Below are positions 45,530-56,600 of a stretch of 64,000 nucleotides of DNA, in pieces. Under the pieces are notes generated by a model, which was not told where the DNA came from, did not search any database, and saw nothing but the letters and a program-made list of their open reading frames with translations. The number at the start of each line of letters is the position of its first letter. The stretch's first letter is position 1. This stretch comes from Pseudofulvimonas gallinarii. GTDB taxonomy: Bacteria > Pseudomonadota > Gammaproteobacteria > Xanthomonadales > UBA2363. The stretch spans positions 62,001-126,000 of the forward strand of contig NZ_SMAF01000007.1 of assembly GCF_004343305.1 (NCBI RefSeq), given 5' to 3'. The translations under genes were made by a program, and so were the position numbers.

Positions 45530-48500
45530 ATGTCTGCTGTCCGTCGTGCACTTTGGCTGCCGCTGTGTCTGCTGCTGGGCCTGTCCAGCGCGCAGGCCGG
45601 GCCGGGCTACTACCGCCATCCCGCCATCCACGGCGACACCGTCGTCTTCACCTCCGAAGGCGACCTGTGGTCGGTGGCCGCCAGCGGCGGCGCCGCGCGT
45701 CGCCTGACCACACATGCCGCCGAGGAGACACGCGCGGCGATTTCACCGGACGGCCGCTGGATCGCGTTTTCCGCCACCTATGAAGGACCGCGCGAGGTGT
45801 ACGTGATGCCGATGGCGGGCGGCCCGCCGCGGCGCCTGAGCTTCGACAACGGCAATGCGCAGGTCATCGGCTGGAGTCAGGACGGCAAGGTCCTCTACGC
45901 CGGTGCCGGCGATGCCGGCATCACCTGGTCTTCGGCCGTCGCCGCCATCGACCCGCAGTCGCTGGCGCGCAGCGTGTTTCCGGTGGCCGAGGCCAACGAC
46001 GCGGTGGTCGATCCCGAAGGCCGCTGGCTGTATTTCATCCGCTACGGACTGGCGATGACCGGCGACAATGCCCGCGGCTACCGGGGCGGCGCGCTGGCAC
46101 AGCTGTGGCGTTTCGACCTGCGCGGTGGCAGCGAAGCCGAGCGCATCGGTCCGCGCGATGCCAACCTGCGCCGGCCGATGTGGTGGAACGGCCGCCTGCT
46201 GGTGATCGCCGACATCGACCATCGCGACAACCTGTGGTCGCTGGCCGCCGATGGCAGCGATCCACAGCCGCTGACGCGCCATGCCGACTTCGGCGTGCGC
46301 AGCGCACAGCTGCACGGCGACCGCGTCGCCTACCAGCTCGGCGCCGACGTGCATGTGTTCGACCTCGCCAGCGGGACCGACACGCGCCTGGACATCCACC
46401 TGGTCTCCGACTTCGACCAGCGTCGCAGCCGCTGGATCGACGATCCGCTGCGCTATCTCGACGCTGTCGCCTTCGCGCCGAAGGGCGACCGAATCGCCGT
46501 CAACGCGCGCGGCCGGGTGACGCTGGCCGGACTGGGCGCGCTGCGTCACGTCGATATCGGCGCCGCCACGCAACGGCTGGCCAGCCCGGTCATCAGTCCG
46601 GACGGCCGTTGGCTGTATACGATCAGCGATGCCGGCGGCGAACAGGAGATCTGGCGCTTTGCCGCCGACGGCAGCGGCACCGGCGAGGCACTGACCGATG
46701 ATGGCGGCGTGCGGCGATGGTCGCTCTGGCTGTCGCCCGACGGCCGCCATCTCGCCCACGACGACAAGCGCGGTCGCCTGTGGCTGCTGGACACCGAAAA
46801 CCGGCGCAACCGCCTGATCGACGACGGCGGCGTCGACGGCGCCGAAGGCTACGACCAGGTCGCCTGGTCGGCCGACAGCCGCCACCTGGTGTTCGTGCGC
46901 CAGAGCCGCGAGGTCGGCCGCTCGCGGCTGGCCCTGTTCACGCTGGCGGAGAACCGCCGCGAATGGCTGACCAGCGATCGCTACCACAGTCATTCACCGG
47001 CCTTCAGTCCCGACGGCCGCTGGCTGTGGTTCCTGTCCGACCGCGACTTCCGCCTCGCCAACGGTTCACCCTGGGGCGACCGCAACACCGGCCCCTTCTT
47101 CGACCGCCGCACGAAGATCTACGCGCTGTCGTTGCAGCCGGACCAGCGCTTCCCGTTCCTTGCCGACGACGAGCTGTCGCTGTCCGCGGCCGACAACGGC
47201 AGGCGCGAAGGCAGGGCGGACGAGAAGGACGGTGCGAAGGCGGAGCTGCCGGCACTGGTTCGCGAGGGCCTTGCCGAACGCCTGTTCGAAGTGCCGCAGC
47301 CGGGTGGCAACTATCGTCGTCTGCAGGCCGGCAAGGACAAGCTGTACTTCCTCGACGGCGACTGGAACAGCGCGGCGCTGAAGTCGCTGCCGGTCGGCAA
47401 CAAGGGCGAAGCGGCGACGCAGGTGGAAGGCCGCGTCGTCGAGTACGCGCTGTCGGCCGACGGCAGCAAGGTGTTCCTGCGCACGGCCGGCAATGGCGAC
47501 CGCGACTTCGGCCAGTTCCTGATCGCCGATACCGCGACCAAGCTGCCGGATGACCGCAGCCGGGTCACCGTCCGCCTGCAGGACTGGTCGCTGCTCATCG
47601 ACCCGCCGGCGGAGTGGCGACAGATGTTCGCCGACGCCTGGCGCATGCACCGCGACCACTTCTTCGATGACCGCATGCGCGGCGTCGACTGGCAGGCGGC
47701 GCGGGCCCGTTTCGAGCCGCTGTTGCCGCGTCTCGGCGATCGCCACGAGCTCGCCGACGTGCTCGCGCAGATGATGGGCGAACTGGGCGCGCTGCACTCG
47801 CAAGTGCGCGGCGGCGATGCCCGCGACGCCGATGACGGTGCCGAAGCCGGTGGCCTGGGTGCGCGCCTGGAACCGGTGCGCGACGGCCTGCGCATCGCCG
47901 ACATCCTGCGCGGCCCGCCGGAGCTGCCGGGCGAACGCTCGCCGCTGCAGGCGCCGGGCGTCGACGTCCGCATCGGCGACGTCATCACGCACATCAACGG
48001 CCAGTCCGTTGCCGGCGCGCGCCATGTCTCGGACCTGCTGCGCAACCAGGCCGGTCGCCAGGTCCTGCTCTCGCTGCGTCGAGGGGGCGGCGACTTCAAG
48101 GCGGTCGTGGTGGCCACCGATCGCGCCGGCGAGGAACGCCTGCGCTACAGCGACTGGGTGGAGCGCAACCGCGGCAAGGTCGAGGACGCCGGCGAAGGCC
48201 GCATCGGCTACCTGCACCTGTATGCGATGGGTGCGAACGACATCGCCACGTTCGCGCGCGAGTTCTACGCCCAGTTCGATCGCGACGGCCTGATCATCGA
48301 CGTGCGCCGCAACCGCGGCGGCAACATCGATTCCTGGATCATCGAAAAGCTGCTGCGCCGCGCCTGGGCGTTCTGGAAGCGTCCGAACGGCCAGCCCTAC
48401 ACGAACATGCAGCAGGCCTTCCGCGGCCATCTGGTGGTGCTCACCGACGCCTTCACCTATTCCGACGGCGAGACTTTCGCCGCCGGCGTGAAGTCGCTGG

Positions 48501-48805
48501 GACTGGCGCCGCTGATCGGCGCGCGCACAGCCGGCGCCGGCATCTGGCTCAGTGCCGGCAATGCGCTGGTCGACCGCGGCATCGCGCGCGTGTCGGAGTT
48601 CCCGCAGTACGGCGTCGACGGCCAGTGGCTGATCGAGGCGGTCGGCGTGCAGCCGGACATCGAGGTCGACAACCTGCCGCATGCCACCTTCAATGGCCAT
48701 GACGCGCAGCTGCAGGCCGGTATCGACTGGCTGCGGCGCAAGCTCGCCGAAGCGCCGGTGCCGCCGCTGCGCCCGCGGACGATCCCGCCGCTGCTGGCGG
48801 ATTGA
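45530..48805 (+). CDS. Tricorn-like S41 family peptidase
   Basis: 1091 residues from ATG 45530, with GGGGAAA upstream and a signal peptide (RRALWLPLCLLLGLSSAQAG). Two beta-propeller regions occupy roughly residues 30-690 (blades such as ISPDGRWIAFSATYEG, FSPDGRWLWFLSDRDF). A core domain and PDZ domain follow (IGDVITHINGQSVAGA near 820), then the S41 catalytic core with the nucleophile Ser978 in AFTYSDGETFAAG and GLAPLIGARTAGAG. The order and length match tricorn proteases (about 1070 residues), with export added. It should degrade oligopeptides in the periplasm. Divergent from the regulator. Confidence 0.93.
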   Translation: MSAVRRALWLPLCLLLGLSSAQAGPGYYRHPAIHGDTVVFTSEGDLWSVAASGGAARRLTTHAAEETRAAISPDGRWIAFSATYEGPREVYVMPMAGGPPRRLSFDNGNAQVIGWSQDGKVLYAGAGDAGITWSSAVAAIDPQSLARSVFPVAEANDAVVDPEGRWLYFIRYGLAMTGDNARGYRGGALAQLWRFDLRGGSEAERIGPRDANLRRPMWWNGRLLVIADIDHRDNLWSLAADGSDPQPLTRHADFGVRSAQLHGDRVAYQLGADVHVFDLASGTDTRLDIHLVSDFDQRRSRWIDDPLRYLDAVAFAPKGDRIAVNARGRVTLAGLGALRHVDIGAATQRLASPVISPDGRWLYTISDAGGEQEIWRFAADGSGTGEALTDDGGVRRWSLWLSPDGRHLAHDDKRGRLWLLDTENRRNRLIDDGGVDGAEGYDQVAWSADSRHLVFVRQSREVGRSRLALFTLAENRREWLTSDRYHSHSPAFSPDGRWLWFLSDRDFRLANGSPWGDRNTGPFFDRRTKIYALSLQPDQRFPFLADDELSLSAADNGRREGRADEKDGAKAELPALVREGLAERLFEVPQPGGNYRRLQAGKDKLYFLDGDWNSAALKSLPVGNKGEAATQVEGRVVEYALSADGSKVFLRTAGNGDRDFGQFLIADTATKLPDDRSRVTVRLQDWSLLIDPPAEWRQMFADAWRMHRDHFFDDRMRGVDWQAARARFEPLLPRLGDRHELADVLAQMMGELGALHSQVRGGDARDADDGAEAGGLGARLEPVRDGLRIADILRGPPELPGERSPLQAPGVDVRIGDVITHINGQSVAGARHVSDLLRNQAGRQVLLSLRRGGGDFKAVVVATDRAGEERLRYSDWVERNRGKVEDAGEGRIGYLHLYAMGANDIATFAREFYAQFDRDGLIIDVRRNRGGNIDSWIIEKLLRRAWAFWKRPNGQPYTNMQQAFRGHLVVLTDAFTYSDGETFAAGVKSLGLAPLIGARTAGAGIWLSAGNALVDRGIARVSEFPQYGVDGQWLIEAVGVQPDIEVDNLPHATFNGHDAQLQAGIDWLRRKLAEAPVPPLRPRTIPPLLAD

Positions 48806-48823
48806 CGCAACCTTGCGGATGCT

Positions 48824-48847
48824 GGACGCCCGCACCCGCGGGCGTCC
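48824..48847 (+). terminator. Strong hairpin after the S41 protease gene
   Basis: GGACGCCCGC-ACCC-GCGGGCGTCC, a perfect 10-bp stem with a 4-base loop, 18 bases past the stop. No T-run follows, but position and stability favour a terminator. Confidence 0.5.
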
Positions 48848-48882
48848 TCGACGGGTCGTCCGCCTTGGCTAGACTGGGCCGC

Positions 48883-50121
48883 ATGTCCCATCGCCATCGA
48901 CCCATGAAAGACGACGCCTCCTGCGCGCAGCGCGCGCGCCGCCAGTTCCTTCGCCAGTCACTGCTTGCCGCCGGCGTGCTCGCCATCGGGCCCCGCCTGG
49001 TCGGGCGCGCGTTCGCTGCGGCCACCGATGGCGGCCTGGAAGCCTGGGACTACGGTCCGCTGCTTCCGGCAAACGCCCATGGCCTGCGCCTTCCAGCAGG
49101 CTTTTCGTCGCGCATCATCGCGCGCGCCGACGAGGTGATCGGGCGCAGCGGCTATGCCTGGCACCGCGCGCCGGACGGCGGCGCCTGTTTCGCCGCCGGG
49201 GACGGCGGCTGGGTCTATGCCAGCAACAGTGAACTCGGCCCGGGCGCCGGCGGCGTTGGTGCCGTGCGCTTCGACCCGCAGGGCAACATCGTCGACGCCT
49301 ATCGCATCGCCGACGGCACCACGCGCAACTGCAGCGGTGGCCCGACGCCCTGGGGCACCTGGATCACCTGCGAGGAAACCGAGCGCGGTCGTGCCATCGA
49401 GTGCGATCCCTTGGGCCGTCGCCCGCAGCGCGAGCTGCCGGCCCTTGGCTGGCTCTACCGTGAAGCGGTGGCCATCGACCCGCGGCACGGGCACGTGTAC
49501 CACACGGAGGACCGCCATGATGGCCGCCTCTACCGCTCGCGTCATCCGGATTATCCTGATCTGGGTACCGGCGTGCTGGAAGCGGCGGTGATGGAACCCG
49601 GCGACATCCACCAGCCGCGCCGGCTGCGCTGGATTCCGGTGCCACACCCGAACCCCGATGACAGCCAGCCGTATACACGCCTGCAGGTGCCCGAGGCCAC
49701 CGTCTTCGATCGCGGCGAAGGGATGTGGTACCACGCCGGCATGGTGTATTTCACGACCACCGCCGACAACCGCATCTGGGCCATCGACTGCGCCGCGCAG
49801 ACCATCCAGTGCATCTACGACCGTGAAGCGACCTCCCCGGCCGGCATCGCCACCGGCGTCGACAACCTGTGCGCCACGGCGGACGGCAACCTGCTCGTCG
49901 CCGAAGACGGCGGCGAGCTGCGCCTGGTCATGGTGACGCCGGAGGGTCGCGCCGCACCGCTGCTCCAGGTCGAGCATGAGGGCTCCGAACTCGCCGGCCC
50001 GGCTTTCAGTCCGGACGGCACGCGGCTGTATTTCAGTTCCCAGCGCGGTCCGGCGGTGGATGGCAACTACGGGGTGACCTTCGAGGTCAGCGGTCCGTTC
50101 CGCGGCGCGCGCGCTGCCTGA
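48883..50121 (+). CDS. PhoX/DUF839 family protein with Tat signal
   Basis: 412 residues from ATG 48883 (ATG 48904 is an alternative). The N-terminus has a twin-arginine signal, RARRQFLRQSLLAAGVLAIG. Conserved PhoX/DUF839 stretches are present: TRNCSGGPTPWGTWITCEET, the metal-site-like CEE pair, HGHVYHTEDRH, PEATVFDRGEGMWYHAGMVY and FVSTTADNRIW-like YFTTTADNRIWAID. PhoX is a calcium- and iron-dependent alkaline phosphatase folded in the cytoplasm and exported by Tat. At 412 residues it is shorter than classical PhoX (about 600), so it may be a different member of the DUF839 group. Confidence 0.83.
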   Translation: MSHRHRPMKDDASCAQRARRQFLRQSLLAAGVLAIGPRLVGRAFAAATDGGLEAWDYGPLLPANAHGLRLPAGFSSRIIARADEVIGRSGYAWHRAPDGGACFAAGDGGWVYASNSELGPGAGGVGAVRFDPQGNIVDAYRIADGTTRNCSGGPTPWGTWITCEETERGRAIECDPLGRRPQRELPALGWLYREAVAIDPRHGHVYHTEDRHDGRLYRSRHPDYPDLGTGVLEAAVMEPGDIHQPRRLRWIPVPHPNPDDSQPYTRLQVPEATVFDRGEGMWYHAGMVYFTTTADNRIWAIDCAAQTIQCIYDREATSPAGIATGVDNLCATADGNLLVAEDGGELRLVMVTPEGRAAPLLQVEHEGSELAGPAFSPDGTRLYFSSQRGPAVDGNYGVTFEVSGPFRGARAA

Positions 50122-50172
50122 CGGCGATCGCGGACGTCGTCGCCTACGGCGTGCGGCGATCCGGAAAAACGG

Positions 50173-50198
50173 AAGGGCCCGGTTCGCACCGGGCCCTT
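50173..50198. terminator. Strong hairpin with minus-strand T-run (terminator of the icd remnant)
   Basis: AAGGGCCCGG-TTCGCA-CCGGGCCCTT, a perfect 10-bp stem. Read on the minus strand it is followed after three bases by TTTTT, giving a proper intrinsic terminator for transcription from the icd side; on the plus strand it lies 51 bases after the PhoX-like gene and may stop that transcript too. Confidence 0.65.
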
Positions 50199-50204
50199 CG
50201 TCGA

Positions 50205-50306
50205 TCACGCCAAGGCCGCAGCGAGCACTTCACTCCGGTCGCGCCTTCCATCAGGCGGGCGAAATCCCAGGTGACGTGCTTGCTGGCGATGGCGCCGGCC
50301 ATGCCC
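50205..50306 (-). pseudogene. Duplicated 3' end of icd (remnant)
   Basis: Bases 50221-50306 match 51097-51182, inside the intact icd gene, at 80 of 86 positions in the same orientation. The encoded stretch [20 protein letters not shown] then VKCS differs from the intact copy at two residues (Y to W, E to G). After KCS it diverges; a one-base shift would give AAALA and a TGA at 50205-50207, immediately before a proper terminator hairpin. It is thus a diverged icd 3' end with its own terminator, with the upstream part of the gene missing. Confidence 0.8.
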
Positions 50307-50393
50307 TCGGGCCTGTCAGACCCGGCGGCGTGGACCATTGCTGAATCCATGGTCCAGGAGTAGATTCGCGCAAGCGCGGAACAGGTGACGATT

Positions 50394-50983
50394 ATGCGAG
50401 CGACGACCGTTGTTGGCTGGACCGCCGCGGTTCTTGCCGTCAGGGCTGTCGCCTGGACTGGCGAAGTGACCGTCCCGCCCGACGCGTTGGCCTCGGCGGC
50501 GCAAGTCTGATCGGTGCCCAACCTCCAGATACCCGAGAACACGCCCGCAGGAATCACCTCCCAACTGGCGGTGCCCGGTTCGGGCATGGCCACCAACCTG
50601 CGTGTCCGTCTGGGCATCTCCCACACTTGGGTCGGTGACCTGATCGTGCGTCTGACGCATGCAGCCAGCGGCGTGACGATCACGCTCATGGATCAGCCAG
50701 GCGTGCCGCCCGGAACGTTCGGTTGCAGTGGTAAGCATGTGTTCGTGGTCGCCGACGACAGCGCGGTGGGAACGCTGGAGAGTGCCTGCGTGAGCGGAAT
50801 CCGGCCTATCAGTTCGAAGGGAGCTACAAGCCGAACCAGCCCCTGGCCGTTTTCGGGGCCCTGCCGCTCGCCGGAGTCTGGCAGCTCACCGTCAGCGACA
50901 ATTCTGCTGGCGACACGGGGACGCTGGTCTACTGGTGCATCGTCCACGAGGACCAGATTTTCCGCAACGGATTCCAGCCCTAG
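50394..50983 (+). pseudogene. Secreted P-domain (proprotein convertase) protein, inactivated
   Basis: ATG 50394 follows an AGGTGA site and opens a signal-like stretch (MRATTVVGWTAAVLAVRAVA). An in-frame TGA interrupts at 50508-50510. The same frame then resumes as a P/Homo B domain: VPNLQIPENTPAGITSQLAV and ISHTWVGDLIVRLTHAASG. Near 50795-50803 the frame shifts; frame +2 continues with AYQFEGSYKPNQPLAVFGAL, GVWQLTVSDNSAGDTGTLVY and ends IFRNGFQP at a TAG (50981-50983). Two lesions make it a pseudogene. It is short, lacking a peptidase domain. It lies between the icd remnant and intact icd. Confidence 0.8.
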
Positions 50984-51030
50984 CGCGCGATCCGCGATCC
51001 GCGGGCCATGGACCTCCATGCCCCGAAGAT

Positions 51031-51058
51031 CGGCGTGCGGAACCGCTTCCGCACGCCG
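51031..51058 (-). terminator. Terminator hairpin of icd
   Basis: CGGCGTGCGGAA-CCGC-TTCCGCACGCCG, a perfect 12-bp stem with a 4-base loop, beginning 6 bases after the icd stop codon. No T-run follows. Confidence 0.6.
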
Positions 51059-51064
51059 CCCGGA

Positions 51065-52390
<1,326 letters not shown>

Positions 52391-52528
52391 GATTGCTCCA
52401 AGTCTGCGTTGGCCTGCCGGACGGCAGGACGCGGGACCGCCATTGTCGCGCGTGCGGCGCTGCGGGTGAAGGGCGGCGGTGCCCGGAAGCGGCGGGCGTG
52501 CCCCTGGGGGTGCGCCCGCGAAGCCCTT

Positions 52529-52550
52529 GGCGCCGCGTTGCCGCGGCGCC
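52529..52550 (-). terminator. GC-rich hairpin after the 159-residue lipoprotein gene
   Basis: GGCGCCGCG-TTGC-CGCGGCGCC, a perfect 9-bp stem, 13 bases after the minus-strand stop at 52563. No T-run. Confidence 0.4.
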
Positions 52551-52562
52551 GCGGCGGGGTCG

Positions 52563-53042
52563 TTACTCGATCGAGAACGACTTGCTGGAAACGACGTTGC
52601 CGTCCAGCGTCACGTCGACCTGGTAGGTGCCGGTCGGGAAACCGTCTTCCATGTTGATGCGGAACAGGTGGCGCGACGGTCCGTCGGTGTCGATGCGGTG
52701 TTCTTCCTGGTGGACCGCCTGGCGGTCGGCGCCGTAGGTCCAGTTGGCCCCCAGGGTCGCGTTGCCGACGCCGGTGGTGTGGACGACCGCGTGGATTGCA
52801 TCCTTGGGCGAGAAGGCGCCGGTCATCGGCACGGCATCGCCGCTTTCGGTCAGCGCGTTGCCCAGTTGCACGTCGGCGACGGCCAGCGGCGCGGCAGCCG
52901 GGGCCGGCGGCGGTGCCGGGGTGGCGGCCGGTGCCGGCGACGGAGCGGGCGCGGGTGCCGGAGCGGGCTCGTCCTTCTTGCAGGCGGTGAGGCCGGCGAC
53001 GGCCAGGGCGAGGACAAGGGCGGTGGGACGAATACGGTTCAT
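52563..53042 (-). CDS. Hypothetical lipoprotein with Ala-Pro linker and beta domain
   Basis: 159 residues. The N-terminus [21 protein letters not shown] is a lipoprotein signal with a lipobox. A KKDEP segment and a long Ala-Pro linker, which could span the periplasm, follow. The C-terminal 100 residues ([40 protein letters not shown]) are a small beta-sandwich of the kind that reports increments such as 'X-x-PTGxYxVxVxLDG'. Not a named family that I can identify. The gene lies alone between icd and the LysM gene. Confidence 0.75.
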   Translation of the reverse strand: MNRIRPTALVLALAVAGLTACKKDEPAPAPAPAPSPAPAATPAPPPAPAAAPLAVADVQLGNALTESGDAVPMTGAFSPKDAIHAVVHTTGVGNATLGANWTYGADRQAVHQEEHRIDTDGPSRHLFRINMEDGFPTGTYQVDVTLDGNVVSSKSFSIE

Positions 53043-53128
53043 GGTGTCTCCCGGATCTGTTGGGTCTTCGAATGCACGGTGATGCTGGCGTTATGGCGAA
53101 CGGCCGGAATGGCGACAACGGCCGCGAT

Positions 53129-53151
53129 GGCCGCGGATGGCCTCCGCGGCC
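53129..53151 (-). terminator. GC-rich hairpin after the LysM gene
   Basis: GGCCGCGGA-TGGCC-TCCGCGGCC, a perfect 9-bp stem, 27 bases past the minus-strand stop at 53179. No T-run. Confidence 0.4.
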
Positions 53152-53178
53152 GGCCGTCGGTCATCCGGCCGCGCGCCG

Positions 53179-53535
53179 TCAGGTCGCTGTCGGTGCCGGC
53201 GGGATCTTCAGGACCCAGCCGATCTGGATCAGGTCCGGGTTCTTTATCACGTCGCGGTTGGCTTCGTAGATCAGGGTCCACAGCGACGCCTTGCCGTAGA
53301 TTTCCTTGGCGATCTTCGACAGCGAGTCGCCCTTGGCGACGGTATAGGTCGGCGTGACCGTCGTCGAATTGACGGGCATCAGGCCGGGCTCGGGCACTTC
53401 GTCGGCCGAGGCGAATCCGCCCTTGACCTTGCTGAAGTCGGGCTTCGGTGCTTCCGGTGCCGGCACCGGATCCGGGAGGCTGGCAAAGCCACCCTTGACC
53501 TTGGAAAAATCGGGTTTGACGGGATCGGAACTCAT
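53179..53535 (-). CDS. Small LysM-domain protein without signal peptide
   Basis: 118 residues from ATG 53535, which has AGGAGG at ideal spacing; the longer frame upstream has no such site. It starts MSSDPVKPDFSKVKGGFASL and holds two copies of PDFSKVKGGFAS, about 28 residues apart. A single LysM domain ends the protein (YTVAKGDSLSKIAKEIYGKA, then NPDLIQIGWVLKIP). LysM binds N-acetylglucosamine polymers or potassium-dependent partners, as in E. coli Kbp/YgaU, which also lacks a signal peptide. Function here is not known. Confidence 0.82.
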   Translation of the reverse strand: MSSDPVKPDFSKVKGGFASLPDPVPAPEAPKPDFSKVKGGFASADEVPEPGLMPVNSTTVTPTYTVAKGDSLSKIAKEIYGKASLWTLIYEANRDVIKNPDLIQIGWVLKIPPAPTAT

Positions 53536-53656
53536 CGCAGGAACCTCCTGGATCTGCGGGTGGACATGACAGCGCTTATACAACGGTCGGGTTAACGGGG
53601 CGTTATCCCGCCGCGCCAATGATGCCGCCACGGGGCATCGTCGTGCCGGATTATTT

Positions 53657-56600
53657 TCAGCCCGCTTCCAGCGGCGCCAGTTCGGCGTCCGGGAAGGGTC
53701 GGGGCTTCGAGAACAGGTAGCCCTGCAGCTCGTCGCAACCATGCGCGACCAGCCAGTCGCGCTGCCCCTGCGTCTCGACGCCTTCGGCGACGACGCGCAG
53801 CGAGAGGCTGTGCGCAAGGGCGATGATCGAGGCGCAGATCGCTTCCTGCTGGCGGTCCTCGAGCACGTCGCGCACGAAACTGCGATCGATCTTCAGGCGC
53901 GTGACCGGCAGGCGGCTGAGGTAGCCCAGGTTGGAATAGCCGCTGCCGAAATCGTCGATCGAGACTTCGACCCCGAGCGCACGCAGGTTCTCGATCGCGC
54001 GCACCACCCCGCCCGGGTCGGCGAGGATGACGCTTTCGGTGATCTCCAGTTCCAGCATCGAACCGGGCAGTCCGGTTTCCTCGAGAACCGAGGCGACTTC
54101 CGCGACCAGGTCGTCGTGCATGAACTGCTGCGCCGACACGTTCACGGCGACGCGGCAGGGCCGGCCGACCAGGCGTGACAGCTCGCCCTGGCGGAGGCAT
54201 GCCTCGCGCAGCACCCAGCGCCCGATCGGCACCATCAGGCCGGTTTCCTCGCAGATCGGGATGAAGCGTCCCGGTTGGCGCAGGGCACTGGGACCGTTGG
54301 GCCAGCGCAGCAGCATCTCCGCGCCGCTGACTTCGCCCGTGCGCGCGTCGTGCTGGGTCTGGAAGTACAGGGCCAGCTCCTTGCCGAGGTCGGCCTGGCG
54401 CAGGCGCGACACCAGTTCGAGGCGGTTGCTGGCGGTGCGGTGAAGGACATCGGAGAACATCGCCGAACGGTTGCGGCCCAGGCGCTTGGCCTCGTACATC
54501 GCGGTGTCGGCGCTGCGGATCAGCGTATCGGCGTCCTGGCCGTCGCGCGGCGCGATGGCGACGCCGATGCTGACGGTGAGGAACTGCGTCGCGCCCATCA
54601 CCTCGATCGGCTCGGCGACCACCTCCTGGATGGTCCGGATCAGCTCGTCGGCGGCATCGGCGTCGGCCAGCAGCATGAATTCGTCGCCGCCGAAGCGGCC
54701 GAGCGTGGTGCCCGGGCCGATGCTGCCGAGCAGGCGTTCGGCGACGGCGCAGATGACGTTGTCGCCGACGGCATGGCCGAGGGCATCGTTGATGAGCTTG
54801 AACTGGTCGAGGTCGATGAAGATCACCGCCAGCTCGCCGTGGTCGGAACCGGTGGCCAGCCAGGCACGCAGGCGATCCTTCAGCGCGCGCCGGTTCGGCA
54901 GGCCGGTGAGTTCGTCGTGCTGCGCCTGATGCGTGAGGATCTGTTCGAAGCGCAGCTGCTCGGTGAGGTCGCGGACGATCACCTGCAGCCCGCCACCGCT
55001 GCTGTCGTGATAATCGGAGACCGACAGTTCGGCCAGGTAGTGGCCGCCATTGGGCAGGTGGACGCGGACCTGGCGGCGCACCGCCTGCCACTCGGGATCA
55101 TGCAGCGAACCGACGACGTCGGCGTCGAACAGGGCCTCGATGCGGCGGCCGACCAGCGGCTGGCCTTCGCCGTCCTGCAGGGCGAAGCCGGCCGATGGAT
55201 TGGCGAACACGACCGCGCCGTCGCGCAGCACCAGCAGCGGCAGCGGCAGTCGTTCGATCAGCCCGCGGTAGCTGCTTTCGCGCTCGGCCAGCGCCTTCTG
55301 CGCGGCCAGCTCGCGTGAGCGGTCGAGGACGCCGCCAACCATGCGCACGGCGCGGCCGCTGTCGTCACGGAGAATGTAGCCGCGGTCCTGGACATGGGCA
55401 TAGCCACCGTCGCGGCGACGGTAGCGGTACTGCGCTTCCCAGTCGTCGGAACCGCCGTCGAGGGCCGCCTTGATGCCCTTCACCACCGCCTCGCGGTCGT
55501 CGTCGTGGATGCGCTGCGCCCAGGTGTCCAGCGAGCTGTCGTCGAGCTCGGGATCGGCGCCGAAATGGTGGTAGTAGCTGTCGCTCCACCACAGGCTGCG
55601 GTGGTTGGCGTCGAAATCGTAGATGGCGTCGTTGCTGACGCGGGCGACGAGGCGGAAGCGGGCCTCGCTGTCGGCCAGCTCGGCTTCGGCGCGCACCTTG
55701 TCGGTGAAGTCGAGGCTGGCGACCAGGCGCGCCTCGCGGCCCTCGAAGCTGACCGGCGTGCTGTAGATGCGCACGTGCACGATGCGGTTGTCGCTGGTGA
55801 TGTGGCGCCACATCAGGCCGTTCTCGGCGGTGGCATCGGTCAGCGCCGCGGCCTGCAGGTCCGGCGCGGTGTCGGGAACCGCGAGGTCGGACAGGCTCAT
55901 GTCCAGGAACTGCAGCGGCGACCAGCCGTACAGCTCGACTGTCGCCTGGTTCACGGCGACGAAGCGCCGGCTTTCAAGGTCGAAGACCCAAAGCGGCACC
56001 GGGCTCAGCTCGAACAGGTAGCGGTACTGCGCTTCGGCGAGCGCGAGGCGCTCCTGGGCCTCGGTGACATCGGTGACGTCGAGCAGCGTGCCGGTAAGCA
56101 CCTGCACGCCGCGGCGGTCGATGCGCGGGCGGGCACGCAGGCGCAGGTGCCGGACACGGCCATGGTGACGCAGGATGCGCATCGGGATGTCGACGGGGAC
56201 GTCGTTCACCACCGCCTGGTGCAGCTGCATCTCGATCGCCTCGCGCTCGCCGGGTTCGACGCGCGCCAGCAGCGCGCCGTAGCCCAGGCGCCGTGGCTGC
56301 GGATCCAGTTCGAGCAGGCGCTCGACTTCCTCCGAACACATCAGCTGGTCGGTCGCGGTTTCCAGCTCCCAGAAGCCCAGGCCGGCGATCTCCTGCACCT
56401 CGCTGAGCCGCTCCTGCTCCATGCCCACTTCGTTGGTGGCGGCCAGCGCCGTGTTCCAGGCGCGCCGGATCAGGCCGATGGCGGTCAGCAGCACCATGGC
56501 CATCAACACGAAGGTCGCCATCGCCGCCCAGACCAGGCGCCACCATCCGGAGAGGATGCGCGACTGCTCGCGCTCGACGGCGACCACCAGCGAATGGTGT

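Noticed and set aside
47066-48835. 589-codon open frame on the minus strand inside the S41 gene
   Set aside because: Shadow of the tricorn-like protease coding sequence; no start site or family motif.
50144-50689. Minus-strand frame covering the icd remnant and beyond, as an intact gene
   Set aside because: Only about 30 codons match icd; the rest is antisense to the P-domain pseudogene and has no domain.
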